The notes: a model not told the origin generated them from the letters alone. A stretch of DNA of 64,000 nucleotides from Chromobotia macracanthus (GCA_036877525.1 JAZGTH010000122.1:436501-500500); one strand, 5' to 3'; counted from the stretch's first letter, positions 1-10,559 are shown. Made by a program: numbers and translations.

Positions 1-382
1 CCTTCCTATTCCAACATGACTGCGCACCAGTGTACAAAGCAAGGTCCATAAAGACATGGATGAGCGAGTTTGGTGTGGAGGAACTTCACTGGCCTGCACA
101 GAGTCCTGACTTCAACCCGATAGAACACCTATGAGATGAATAAGAGCAGAGAATGCGAGCCAGGCCTTCTCAACCAACATCAGTGCGCTTCTAGAAGAAT
201 GCTCAAAAATTACCATAAACACACTCTTAAACCTTGTGCAAAGCCTTCCCAGAAGAGTTGACGCTGTTATAGCTGCAAAGGTTGGGCCAACTCCATATTA
301 AACCCTACGGATTAAGAATGGGATGTCATTAAAATTCATGTGCATGTAAAGGCAGACGTTCCAAAACATTTGGCAATATAGT
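1..382 (+). pseudogene. Tc1-like transposase, 3' remnant
   Basis: The frame starting at base 3 reads as the C-terminal third of a Tc1/mariner (DD34E) transposase. It has FQHDCAPVYKA, then the typical SPDFNPIEHL block that normally carries the last acidic residue region. The frame is broken by TGA at 132-134, TAA at 141-143 and a later TAG, so it is dead. The bases after about 300 look like the 3' flank and terminal repeat of such an element, ending near 380. The 5' part lies outside the window. It sits inside the large intron of elmo2 on the opposite strand. Confidence 0.8.
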
Positions 383-479
383 ATATATAAGTATGTTATT
401 ATAAGTAATAAAAGTATGCAAATATAAGTATGTTATTTACAATATTATGTACAAGTGCACAATTTGGGATGTAAAAATA

Positions 480-1600
480 TAGTTATGTTGGGCAGTGTGG
501 AGGTATGAGAGTTTTAATTGTTCAGACTTAATATAGCCTGAGGGAAAAAACTGTTTTTGTGTTTGACTGTTCTGGTACTTGGTGCTCTGTAGCGCCGGCC
601 AGAAGGTAACAGTTAAAAGAAAAAGTGGGCTGAATGTGTGGGGTCAAAAGCGATGGTTTTAGCCCTTTTTCCTCACTCTGGAAGTTTAGAGATCATGGAG
701 GTTGGGCAGGGGGAATCAATGATCTTTTCGGCCATCCTGACCGTTCGTTGTAGTCTCCTTATTACTGATTTGGCAGCCATACCAGACAGTTATAGATATG
801 GCAGGTTAAACTTCTTTAGTTGACGAAGGAAGAACAACCTCTGCTGGGCCTTTTTTTTTACAATGGAGTCAATGTGATTGTCCCACATTAAGTCCTGAGA
901 GATGATGGTGCCCAGGAACCTGAATGACTCCACCGCCGCCATAGTGCTGTCCAGGATGGTTAGTGTGGGGAGTGCTGGGACTTTATTCTTAAGTCCACCA
1001 ACATCTCCACTGTTTCAAGCATGTTAAGCAGGTTGTTGTGACTGCACAGCTGTTCAACCTCCAATATGTAAGCAGACTTGTCATCAACCTTAATGAAGCC
1101 AAGGACTGCAGTGTCATCTGCAAATTTCAGAAGCTTGACAGAGGGATCTTTTGCAGTGCAGTCGTTTGTATAGAGGGGGAAGAGCAGTGGAGATAGCAAA
1201 CAACCATGGGTGGTGCCAGTTCTGGTAGTGAGGGACCTGGATATGAGTTTCCCTAGTCTCACTAGCTGTTGCCTGGTGATTCACTGACAGATTGAGGTTG
1301 GCACGGAGAGCTTGGTTAGATGGATAACAGAAGACCAGGCCTGATGGTATTGAATGCCGATAAATAAGTTTAAATAAGTCCATATTGGTGGCTGCAGCTT
1401 CAAAAACACTCCAGTCAGTCAATGTCTGAATAACCAAAAAACGGAAAAAGTATTGTCTGGTATGTTGCTTGATGTTAAGTAGTTTGTCTCTGGTGAAACT
1501 TACAGAAAAAGATTGACTAAACACAGAATAAAAACAGAAGAAGAACTGGAGAGCTCTGAACCGAGGCTGCCATCCGCGGCCAATCTTCATTCAATAACCC
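480..1600 (-). pseudogene. Rex1-like LINE reverse transcriptase remnant
   Basis: Read on the minus strand this is the 3' half of a Jockey-superfamily (Rex1/L2-type) LINE. It contains a SAFNTI-like segment, a GCLLSPLLFPLYTNDCTAKD-type block and a FADDTAV catalytic motif at about 1110-1140. It then has the region equivalent to the 3' end of the better copy at 48020-48800 (a PQAVRALN-like stretch near 520-560). The frames are shifted several times, so it is a fossil. Assignment to Rex1 rather than another L2-like clade rests on similarity to the internal copy at 47488-50968 and on the FSSAFNT-type motif known from Rex1. Confidence 0.75.
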
Positions 1601-2651
1601 TGCTGATCCTTGCTATATTCTTTACAAGAGCATTAAATCAATGTATTACATTGATCAAGATTTCCCAAAATCATTCATTGATCCTAATTAATGATTAATA
1701 TCTCCCTTTTGGAATAATATTTGTTTCCCTTAGACAGGAAATGGAGGAGAATAGATGTATTAACATTCATTTTAGGCGAACCTCTTTATGAATAATTACA
1801 TCTCAAAACTCATTATTAATCCTCTACACAGTTGATCTGTTCAGCTGACCTGTTGATAGAAACAGGTTTATAAAGATTAATGACAGAACTTACCCATCAC
1901 ACACGTCCCTGATGATAGAGGACAATGGCTTTTTCTACAACAAAATACACACAAATATTACAAACTTGCTATAAAAATGTGTTTAATGAAACCAAATGCT
2001 AAGGTATGCTAGCATACTGGCGTCATTACATGAGAATTAAACCATGGCAAGTTAAAAGCAGTCAAACTTTTCACAACACATCTGCAGACACTGCCGTCCT
2101 AATAAAGACATGTACGATAACAAGTTCCAATTTAAATTAAGTGTCTGATGCAGAAAAATATGTTTCACGGTCACAGTCTGATGCATAAAGATGCAAATTT
2201 ACTGAAAGATGGGGCAGTTGAACCTTACTGGACCAACAACACACCGTAAGGAAGCAGATTATCAGTTTTAGTTTCATCTGTTGATATTTATGACTGTGAG
2301 ATAGGTGTGTGTTCCTGCTGTATTCAGCTGGTTCCTCTCTCAAGACTTTTGATCAAATGTTTAAAACATTTCACATGCCTCAACGCAGGAGGGGCTTTAT
2401 AGTTCAGAGATTTCAGACAATCATAACAGAGCGTGTTTACAATAAAGTCTTAAAGGACAAGCAACATCGAGTGATCATTTCAGAAGGTAAGAAAAATAAG
2501 GTAAAAAAATAATGTCATGACACCCTTAATATTTCATACATAAATAAAAACTGAAAAAGAAAAAACAAAAATGAAGTTATTGCTAGTACTGTAAAAGTAT
2601 CATAAATGACTGTAAGATCTTATAAAAAAAAATAATAACATAATAATAAAC
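1601..2651. other. elmo2 intron, nothing coding recognised
   Basis: This stretch is AT-rich non-coding DNA. I searched both strands for the second coding exon of elmo2 (conserved continuation of the ELMO N-terminus) and did not find it, so that exon should lie left of the window. No transposon ends could be recognised. Confidence 0.5.
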
Positions 2652-2729
2652 CTGGTCGATTTCAATTAGTTGAGCATTGGCACCAGGCCACTCAATGGCC
2701 ACCTTCACAAGGTCTGAAGGAGGAGGCAT
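2652..2729 (-). CDS. elmo2: elmo2, first coding exon (partial gene)
   Basis: The 26 codons from ATG at 2729-2727 give MPPPSDLVKVAIEWPGANAQ followed by LIEIDQ. This matches the conserved N-terminus of ELMO2; ELMO1 differs at SDL/ADI and ANAQ/AYPK. The exon ends in CAG followed by GT at 2651-2650 (codon phase 0), and begins at 2744 after a pyrimidine-rich acceptor ending in AG at 2746-2745, which leaves 15 bases of 5'UTR. ELMO proteins (about 720 residues) bind DOCK1-type exchange factors and RhoG and promote Rac activation in engulfment and cell migration. Only the start of the protein, in its N-terminal armadillo-like region, is present. The remaining exons must lie beyond the left edge. Confidence 0.94.
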
Positions 2730-2744
2730 GCCTGGCGTTTGCCC

Positions 2745-3553
2745 CTAAGGGATAAAACACACACATACCATAACTGACCACTGTTTTATGTCTAGAAACA
2801 AGTCAGTGAGCATTCTATTAAGAGTATATAAAGTCTTTCATTATACTGCATTTGATCTGTAATACTCATCATCATTACTGTCTGTTTACAACACATCTGC
2901 ACAATAAACGTTGACTCACGAGGATGACATCATCCTAACGTCACCATTATCATGACAAAAACAATCACTCGTCATTCATTTTTGATAACCCTAATTTAAT
3001 AAATGTGCACTGCATGTTGTCATCATAATTAGTAATAATCCTCAGACCGTAATTCATGTTCGTGTCACTTGAACAGCACTATCTGTCCATAAAGATAACC
3101 ACCCTGGAAACAGTCAAATCTAACGAACGTAAGTTACAGTGATGCGTTAAGAAACTGTTCGTATATAAACACACAATGACAACATATGTGCATACACTGA
3201 CAATAACACCGTTTAATGTCACTTACTACTCGTCAAATGCATCTACATGTGATAGATGTCGTTGTAAATGCTGCCAGTTAAAACCGTAGGCTGCCAATTT
3301 CCGTTTAAAACGTTCCGTTTGACGTTTTAAAGCGGCGGGTTATGATATACTTGTGGTTGTATCGAGTACTAAAGAAATATTGGCATGACAAATCTCTAAG
3401 CAATCACAGACACGGAGACTAGCAGATGTCACGAATGTGATCTTGGTCGTGATCTTTTGGACTACCGTATATGTCATAGCTCTTTTACTGAATTTATGTA
3501 CGCAGTATGTGGGTTTAATCGATGCTCTTTAAGTTTAAGTGCGATGCTCTTAC
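2745..3553 (-). other. elmo2 first intron
   Basis: Non-coding sequence between the proposed 5'UTR exon and the first coding exon, bounded by a GT donor at 3553-3552 and an AG acceptor at 2746-2745. No repeat family is recognised. Confidence 0.5.
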
Positions 3554-3665
3554 CTCAGTGAAGCGATGAAAGAACGATGTTTTTCTCGATGTGGGAGTTG
3601 ATGTTCAGGAGGAGGCTGATGGGCGGAGTCTCATCATCACAGCACTATTCATCCCGGCAAAATTC
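3554..3665 (-). promoter_or_regulatory. elmo2: Likely elmo2 non-coding exon 1 and promoter
   Basis: On the minus strand a strong splice donor (CTGAG then GTAAGAG) falls with GT at 3553-3552, about 0.8 kb upstream of the acceptor of the first coding exon. It is preceded by a comparatively GC-rich stretch with a GC-box-like gggcgg at about 3620. This is where a 5'UTR exon and the promoter would be expected. The transcription start itself cannot be read from the sequence; the right limit is a guess. Confidence 0.55.
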
Positions 3666-3824
3666 TGTAACCAGCTCAGCTTTCTTCGTGTTTATTTAAG
3701 TGTAACAGTATGACTTAAACCCTATGTCAGTTGCCACCCCAATGTCAGATCAACCAATTAAAACACGAACTGGAGTTGCCTGACGTGATCAATTCCCGCC
3801 TATGATTAGCCGCAGCATCATTAT

Positions 3825-4225
3825 CAATTTAATTGCTGATATCAAACATAGTTTTTCGCTTTTAACTACATAATTATTGATATCAAAAAATGCTGTTTTT
3901 ACTAGTAAGAACTGCATTTCTGATAGCTGAAACTGGAATTTCAACTAGTAAGAAATCAATTATTGATATCAGTAATTGAATTTGAATGGCAGTCAATATT
4001 TAATTTTTAATATTTAATATTTAACTAGTTTAAATTCTATTTTTGATATCAAGAATGCACAAGTGATGACGTCATTTTTGATATCATGACGTTTTTACTA
4101 GTGAAAATGCAATTACCCATATCAAAAATAACCATTGTTACTCGTAGAAATTACATTTCTGATATCAAGAATTATAATTTTTAGTGAAAATTGAATTGTT
4201 GATATCAAAAATTCATATCCTGAGA
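3825..4225. repeat. Imperfect array of GATATC and ACTAGT palindromes
   Basis: The hexamer-palindrome motif GATATC (usually tgatatcaa) recurs at about 3838, 3877, 3964, 4047, 4078, 4160 and 4200. It alternates with ACTAGT (usually actagtaa) at about 3901, 3943, 4022 and 4097. The spacers are AT-rich, partly repeated and about 30-45 bases long. Both motifs are self-complementary, so the block reads similarly on either strand. It is non-coding and probably a degenerate satellite or a non-autonomous element. It lies upstream of the elmo2 promoter. Confidence 0.7.
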
Positions 4226-5344
4226 ATGATTAAAAGCAAAACTGGCTTGCCAACCTAGAGGACTGTTGGTTTACTCTGAGGATGTTTACCACATTTTTTT
4301 TTTTTTTTTACTTCTACTGCCCTGACTGCTCTTTAGATTCAGGATTCAAATAACTCTATTGACATGGATAAAAAGTGTCTTGATATAAAGACACTTGAAA
4401 AAATGATATAAAGTATAGAAACATTAAATACACATATTTTACATGCAAACATATATAGAAAAATATAAGTATATAGCATATAACCTACATAGAACCTATA
4501 TATCTGTATAAACAGTAAAATAAAAGTACCAGTAAAAAAACAACTGTAATAAAGACAGGAGAGAGACAGGAACCTGTCATATCAGTTTATGTGTGTTGTA
4601 CGGTATTTTGCTTCTTGACGGGGTTCTCTTCTACTGCTTTTCTGTTTATCATGGCAGGATTTTACGTACCTCACAGCCAAGTTTGAGCTGGTTGAGCTTT
4701 CTGCCAGAATGTATGGCAGTTTGTCCTTTTGTTGTATCTTTGTGGTGGTTTGTGAATTGGGGGAAAATATTTCTCTAATTTGTGCATAATTATGGCATGC
4801 TGTTAAAAAAAAGCGCAGTTTCCACTTAAGTAGTCCAGCTTGGACATGATCTTTCTTTTGGTAGCCAGTTCTGTCTGTGTCTGCCTGTCACTAGTGAGGT
4901 TCTAATCACTGAGTCTGTACATGGTCAGGACTTTTCTTAGTTTAGGGTCTGCCACTGTGTTGAGGTATCCTGACAATTTATACTCTCTTTTTAGAGACGG
5001 ATAGCATTCTAATTTTGTTGAGCTATTGCTTCAGTCCAATGTTTAAGATATTTCTCTTTTAGTGTTTTAGTAATTTGATTTAGTCTAGCCAGGCCCAATT
5101 CCAAAATCAAATCACTGAGGGTGCTGCTGAGGGTGTTTACTAATAAGACAGCTGTATGACATTACTGTATACATACACATAACTTAACATACTAAAATTA
5201 ACTATCTTATCAAAAAATACACCTTAAAATGTAATAATAATAATAATAACCAATGCATTCTTAGTGCACCTCGAACTTTCCAAAAAATAAGCTTCAGCTA
5301 TTTCCACAGGATTTTGTGAAACTTTAAAGTTAATTAATCTGTTA
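4226..5344. other. Intergenic, no gene recognised
   Basis: AT-rich sequence with a T-run at about 4297-4311 and a short (ATA)n tract near 5230. Parts such as 4330-4560 resemble generic dispersed-repeat flanks, but I cannot assign a family. Confidence 0.4.
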
Positions 5345-5970
5345 ACTTTAAGATGACATTTTAGGGTTTTTGGAGACCTCTTTTAGAATCTTGCGGTCTG
5401 CTCTTCGGGTGAACTTGCTGGGGCGACCAGACCTGGGCATGTTGGCAGTTGTTTTAAAAGCCCTCCACTTGTAGACAATCTTCCGGACAGTGGAATGGCT
5501 GATTACAAAATCTTTTGAGATCTTTTTAAACCCCTTACCAGACTCATAGGATGCTACAATTTTTTTCTGAAGGCCTCTGACAGCTCTTTTGCTCTCACCA
5601 TGGTGCTCACTCTCACTTCAACAGTCAGGAGCACACCAAACTAAATGTCTAAGGTTTAGATAGGGCAAGCCTCATTCAAAATGCTGAGTAACGATGTACT
5701 ATTATGTGAACCTGGTGTGATACACCTATGTGTGTTTTGAGCCATTTTAAGAGGGAATACATGTAAGGGTGTCCTAACTTTTGCGTCAGTTAGAATTTGC
5801 ATTTTGTGGAATTACATTTTACAGAAAATCCCCTCTTCAGTTTTATTTGCTTAGATATATTACTTTAATCTCTCTGTATTGTTAAAATTGAGATTAAATA
5901 TCCATATATCTAAAATGTTGCAAAAATGTTACAAAAATACACAGGCTTTCACAGGGTGTACTAATCACCT
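5345..5970 (-). pseudogene. Tc1-like element, 5' end with HTH domain
   Basis: From a minus-strand ATG at 5601-5599 the sequence encodes the start of a Tc1-type transposase. It opens with MVRAKELSE, then a helix-turn-helix segment (KGFKKISKDF), then TTANMPRSGRPSKFTRR, the usual link between the two paired-like domains. A one-base shift in the A-run near 5560 breaks the frame, and the copy stops at about 5345, so the catalytic domain is missing. The untranslated part carries related motifs (gggtgtcctaactttt near 5765 and cagggtgtactaatcacc near 5950). These would fit the inner and outer direct repeats of an IR/DR-type terminus. Confidence 0.75.
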
Positions 5971-6023
5971 GTTTCAAATCACATCATTTAACCAATTTAC
6001 CTGATTACTAGCCCTAAATTGCT

Positions 6024-6208
6024 CCCGTTCCAACTTTTTTTGAAATGTGTTGCAAGAACCAAAATAGGAAAAAATCATGAGGAACACATTAAATAATGTG
6101 CTGTTGTATTGTCTGCAATGAAATACAAGTCAAAGTAAATTTAGAAATCACTACTTTCTTTTTTTATTTGTGTTTTCCATACTGTCCCAACTTTTTCAGA
6201 TTTAGGGT

Positions 6209-6210
<2 letters not shown>
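6024..6210 (+). mobile_element. Single terminal repeat of a long-TIR Tc1-like element
   Basis: This segment is nearly the same as the right terminal inverted repeat of the Tc1-like element at 58095-59329 (59109-59329), ending in the same ggttg followed by TA. It lacks the internal A/T-rich piece around the caataaaaatcatgagg junction. No transposase and no opposite repeat are nearby, so it is a solo end or a short deleted derivative. It abuts a (TA)n array. Confidence 0.85.

Positions 6211-6290
<80 letters not shown>
6211..6290. repeat. (TA)n microsatellite
   Basis: About 40 uninterrupted TA units directly follow the outer end of a Tc1-like terminal repeat. Tc1/mariner elements integrate at TA, so the array may have been the landing site or may have grown from the TA duplication. 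Confidence 0.97.
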
Positions 6291-6292
<2 letters not shown>

Positions 6293-7063
6293 GTATATGC
6301 TCTGAGTCAAGCAGCGATTGACAGCATTTGACGCAATGTCGGTGACCTGTTAAATATATCGCTAAATATATGGGAAATAACTGGTAGTGAATCATACAGT
6401 GAATAGGTGTGTTCTACTTCAAATGGTGCTGCGCTGTCGATCAGCGCATCACGTCACAGTACCGCGCACAAGGTTTTAAATGCACTGGAATCACTCTCGT
6501 AGTGCTTCTAAACTGTACTGACATCAGACTCACAGTTGTTTATGTACCCCTTTTCGCCCGTGTGCTCCCCCAGGTTGCTCTGTGTTGTGTTCAGGTTAGG
6601 GGTAAATGAGGATGACACCAGCATCGTTGACTCAAAACAGAGCAACTTTGTTTTATTATGCTCCTTTCTCCACACAGTCACTCTCACCGTAAAATAGAAT
6701 GGTGACAGCCTTTCACAAGAGAAATAGAACTGTAAGTGAATTAATCCACTAATGAGGAACAACACCCAGCTCCCCCCAAAGGACGGAAGAACAAATTACA
6801 TCTTCCCTACATTTATATTCACAACCAAATAATGTTGGAATTGGAATTGTTTTAAATAATCATATAAAGTATATTTTAGTGTGTTTTTAAATCACTGTCT
6901 GTCAGACCGCAATTGTCCTCACTTGACTCAAATGCAGACACGCATCTGAGGGTAACCCGCGGCCGGGGTTTTTATTTTTGCATGTCATTTTTATACCACA
7001 CCTCAATATTAACACCGCTTCTGCAATCCATGCTCACTATTACATGTTTTATATTCTATTATA
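6291..7063. other. Intergenic, possible LTR debris
   Basis: No gene recognised. On the minus strand 6590-6670 shows an AATAAA-type signal followed by a possible ...AACA end, which could be an old LTR fragment. The evidence is too thin for a call. Confidence 0.3.
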
Positions 7064-7122
7064 ACTTACTGTTCAAGTGTCAGCTTAGAAAGAGACTGAG
7101 TACACAGAAATCACAACTACAT
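7064..7122 (-). mobile_element. ERV 3' LTR remnant
   Basis: These 59 bases match 17047-17100 inside the intact-looking LTR at 16978-17278, including ctgagtacacagaaatcac and the following caactacata. The match ends exactly where the Tc1-like element starts. Left of 7064 the similarity is lost. Confidence 0.8.
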
Positions 7123-8378
7123 ACAGTATCTCACAGAAGTGAGTACACCCCTTTTTGTAATTTTATGATATCTTTTCATGTGACAACACTGAAGAAATGA
7201 CACTTTGCTACAATGTAAAGTAGTGAGTGTACAGCTTGTATAACAGTGTAAATTTGCTGTCCCCTCAAAATAACTCAACACACAGCTATTATGTCTAAAC
7301 CGCTGATCACAAAAGTGAGTACACCCCTAATTGGGTCAAATTAGCCATTTTCTCTCCATGGTGTCATGTGACTCGTTAGTGTGACAAGGTCTCAGGTGTG
7401 AATGGGGAGCAGGTATGTTAAATTTGGTGTTATCGCTCTCACTCTCTCATACTGATCACTGGAAGTTCAACATGGCACCTCATGGCAAAGAACTCTCTGA
7501 GGATCTGAAAAAAAAATTGTTGCTCTACATAAAGATGGCGTAGGCTATAAGAAGATTGCCAAGACCCTGAAACTGAGCTGCAGCACGGTGGCCAAGACCA
7601 TACAGAAGTTTAACAGGACAGGTTACAACAGGCCTCGCCATGGTCGACCAAAGAAGTTGAGTGCACGTGCTCAGCATTATATCCAGAGGTTGTGTTTGGG
7701 AAATAGACGTATGAGTGCTGCCAGCATTGCTGCAGAGGTTGAAGGGGTGGGGAGTCAGCCTGTCAGTACTCAGACCATACACCGCACACTGCATCAAATT
7801 GGTCTGCATGGCTGTCATCCCAGAAGGAAGCCTCTTCTAAAGATGATGCACAAGAAAGCCTGCAAACAGTTTGCTGAAGACAAGCAGACTAAGGACATGT
7901 ATTACTGGAACCATGTTTACTGAAGATAAACTTCAGTAAACTTGGTTCAGATGGTGTCAAGCATGTGTGGCGGCAACCAGGTAAGGAGTACAAAGACAAG
8001 AGTGTCTTGCCTACAGTCAGGCATGGTGGTGGGAGTGTCATGGTCTGGGGCTTCATAAGTGCTGCTGGCACTGGGGAGCTACATTTAATTGAGGGAACCA
8101 TGAATGATAACATATACTGTGACATGCTGAAGCAGAGCATGATCCCCTCTCTTCGGAAACAGGGCTGCAGGGCAGTATTCCAACATGATAATGACCCCAA
8201 ACATACCTCCAAGACCACCACCGCCTTGCTAAAGAAGATGAGGGTAAAGGTGATGGACTGGCCAAGCATGTCTCCAGACCTAAACCCTATTGAGCATCTG
8301 TGGGGCATCCTCAAACGGAAGGTGGAGGAGCGCAAGGTCTCTGACATCCACCAGCTCCGTGATGTCGTCATGGAGGAC
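7123..8378 (+). mobile_element. Tc1-like transposon with IR/DR end, 3' truncated
   Basis: The left end carries two copies of the same motif in direct orientation: cagaagtgagtacacccc at about 7133-7150 and caaaagtgagtacacccc at about 7310-7327. This is the inner/outer direct-repeat layout of IR/DR Tc1 elements. A transposase gene follows. The right end is missing: transposase similarity stops at about 8378 within the C-terminal region, and the ERV sequence resumes directly. The element lies inside the 3' LTR/env end of the ERV. Confidence 0.85.
7471..8378 (+). pseudogene. Tc1-like transposase (broken)
   Basis: It starts with ATG at 7471 (MAPHGKELSEDLKKK). A one-base shift in the A-run at about 7509-7517 leads into GYKKIAKTLKLS (HTH) and then KFNRTGYNRPRHGRPKKLS. 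The segment carrying the first catalytic Asp (usually WSDE) is damaged: TGA at 7921-7923 and a small deletion stand where it belongs. The second Asp block (FQHDNDPKHT) and the Glu block (SPDLNPIEHLWGILKRK) are intact at about 8170-8310. The last 40 or so residues are missing because of the 3' truncation. It is inactive: two frame breaks, a lost catalytic residue and no right terminal repeat. Confidence 0.88.
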
Positions 8379-9060
8379 TACAATCCATACTCTTCTCTTC
8401 TACATGCTCTTAAAAGAACAGGTCTTCACTGTCATAGTGAAGACCTGTATCTGTCATAGCATACCAGTATCTGTCATAGCATACCAGTATCAGTTTAAGA
8501 GATGTGCAAAGTGAATTGTTTTGTTATGGCAAAACAACGACACTCTTATTGTGATGTAATGTCCAGAGTGTAAACAGAATGCAGAAATATATATTTCCAT
8601 GTTTAGTTTTTTTTTGTAACCATGTACAGATCTCAGCTTGACATCCATTACTTTGCTCATCTGCTGTTGTATACAGGAGACAATGCATGGTCCAAAAAGA
8701 CAAAGGAGGAGCAATACAACCAGTACAGGCACAAACATTGAGATCAGACTACCACATCCTCCAAGGCCATCAAATAACTCTGAGAGGGTCCATTCCTTGC
8801 CTATATTGTTATACATCTCTCTCTGCAGATTGTGTAACTTTGTTATAACCTTTGTAAAATTTCCATCTGGGCCAGTTTCCATGGGCATATAGGGTACAGC
8901 AAGTATCACTGATCATCACCTCTCTTATCAGCAAGTTAATAATCCAAAACCATTCAGTTTTGGAGAGTCATTCTTCTGGTAGCGTCTAATTGTCTCTCCA
9001 ATGCTTGTAAAGCCTTATTGGCTTTATTAACCAACCTAACAACAGAAATATGCCATATCA
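8379..9060 (-). pseudogene. ERV env remnant: TM domain and membrane anchor
   Basis: On the minus strand an open stretch (8909-8490) reads as the end of a retroviral transmembrane subunit. It has a segment following a Cys-Cys pair, a short ectodomain, a hydrophobic anchor of about 25 residues (GSLISMFVPVLVVLLLLCLF) and a short cytoplasmic tail rich in Lys. Just upstream, 8920-8960 holds the Cys-Cys dipeptide typical of the CX6CC region, but with stops in the frame. A second, similarly broken copy lies at 35690-36180. It belongs with the ERV that spans 7064-17278. Confidence 0.75.
8418..8488. repeat. Perfect 12-bp hairpin followed by a 20-bp tandem duplication
   Basis: Arms acaggtcttcac (8418-8429) and gtgaagacctgt (8437-8448) pair perfectly across a 7-base loop. 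They are followed by two copies of atctgtcatagcataccagt at 8449-8468 and 8469-8488. The block sits about 40 bp from the Tc1/ERV breakpoint. The copy at 35690-35740 has the first arm but not the hairpin or duplication, so these arose in this copy. Confidence 0.95.
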
Positions 9061-9063
9061 ATT

Positions 9064-9820
9064 CGGAACCACTAGAGCCACCTGAGTATTAGTGTTTCTG
9101 TGCGGACTACATTTCCCATGAGGCCGCATCCCTGGGACTGATTACTGTTTCACCTGTTTCCAGTTACCCTTGCTATATTTACATTTACATTTACATTTAT
9201 TCATTTAGCAGACGCTTTTATCCAAAGCGACTTATAAGTGTGGAATACAACAAGCGAGTCAACCTGAAGAGGCAACTAGATAAGTGCTCACAATACAAGT
9301 TTCAGACAGTGCTCAGAGTATCATATTCTACAACAAGGGAGAGATTTAAAAGGAAGAGGGATAGGAAATGAAGGGAAAGGAAATGAAGGGAAAGGATTTT
9401 TTTATGATGAGGTTAAGTGCTCACGAAAGAGATGTGTTTTCAGCTGTCTTTTGAATATTGCCAGGGATTCTGCATTACGGATTATATAAGCATTATATAA
9501 GCCCCATGCCTTGTTCAGTTCTTTGCAAAGTCTTGTTTTGCCCTGGCTGACATTTCTGAGTGTTTACCAAGTTTGTGGATTACCTGAGACTACCTATTGG
9601 ATTGTTTATCATTTCCTGATTGTTTGCTGCCTGCCCCGACCTCTTGGATTGTTTATTTGGACTCTGATTGTTTGCTGCCTGCCTCGACCTTTTGCCTATA
9701 CCTGTTTCTGATCTGCCTTGCCCTTGTTGTACCTGTTTGCTGTTGCCTGACCCTGCCTGTTTTGTTAACCCTTAAAAAACTGCTGAAAATGGATCCTACC
9801 GCTTCTGCCCCTTCATTACA
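9064..9820 (+). mobile_element. LTR-like element inserted in ERV env, carrying an L2 insert
   Basis: Outside the LINE insert this matches, in inverted orientation, the solo LTR at 42294-42760. Shared parts are the gcctgcatccctgggactgattac-type segment near 9120-9145, cttgcaaagtcttg near 9525, repeated ttgtttgctgcctgcc near 9620 and 9670, and the terminal ctgaaaatggatcct...cattaca. The right end (ca at 9819-9820) is clear; the left end is degraded. It separates the SU-like and TM parts of the ERV env. Confidence 0.7.
9178..9490 (-). mobile_element. L2 LINE 3' end (inverted)
   Basis: It begins with (acattt)n and cattcatttagcagacgctt, followed by tatccaaagcgacttataag. This is the reverse complement of the standard teleost L2 3' tail, also present at 54690-55015 and 61030-61606. 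It is inserted at the TATA-box position of the host LTR: ttgctatat stands on its left and attatataagcccc on its right. Confidence 0.85.
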
Positions 9821-10500
9821 CTCAAGGTATTGTACGCTTGTATAGCCCCCTGGCAAAGGACCCACTAGTTTAAATGTTTCCTGTACCTCTTTGTAATGGC
9901 TCCCCCATGTGTAGGGATTATTAATCATCAATAAATCATGTATTAGAACCTGGAAGTTCCTGACATATAATGCAATCTCCTAAAAGGTCAGTTGTCACTG
10001 TGTAATTCATGTATTGCCACCAAGAATTTCCACTTGCTGTTATCAGTAACTAGAGAGAGCTGTCACCCCAGGACATTTAATAGTGCCAAAATTATGATAA
10101 ACACCATTTTGTACTAGTTGGATTTAACTCAGCATGTATGACTTGGCATGTATGAGAGATCAAATCACAATCACAGATACTATTAATTATATCAATACCA
10201 TGTAATGGAATGTATCACCCAACTGACCAAACTGTTGTTTCTTTCCAGATCAACACTGACCCTACATAAAATAAACAGTGAAAATTCCACACTAGGACAC
10301 ACGAACTGATGTTCTGTACAAATAATTTCCCCTTTGGTGAATTATATGGTTAGGTTAGGGACTGGATAAACTTGATAATGTCTGGAGATCTGCAGGTCAC
10401 ACATGAATGGTCTTTGTGGCAGAAAGCAGTACTTTGATGCCCATGTCACGAGTCGATCACAGCACTGAGATGTTGGCAGTTGATATTTGGCATGTACTCA
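9821..10500 (-). pseudogene. ERV env, SU-like remnant (tentative)
   Basis: On the minus strand broken frames include a CIICQELPGS-like segment near 9960, with a Cys-x-x-Cys typical of surface subunits, and NPYTWGSHYKEVQETF around 9880-9920. The position between RNase H and the TM remnant supports env identity. Many stops are present and the N-terminal part cannot be recognised. Confidence 0.45.
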
Positions 10501-10559
10501 GGTTCTATAAAACAGGAAAAAATATTTTTAAAAAAGCAGTGTGCAACAGTAAGTTGCAC

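Noticed and set aside
4066..4073. TGACGTCA, a perfect CRE-like site
   Set aside because: It lies in the palindrome array, where self-complementary motifs are expected; no link to a promoter could be shown.
6096..6395. Open frames on both strands rich in Ile-Tyr
   Set aside because: They are translations of the (TA)n array and terminal repeat; the same happens at 47889-48199, 56513-56921 and 57887-58152.
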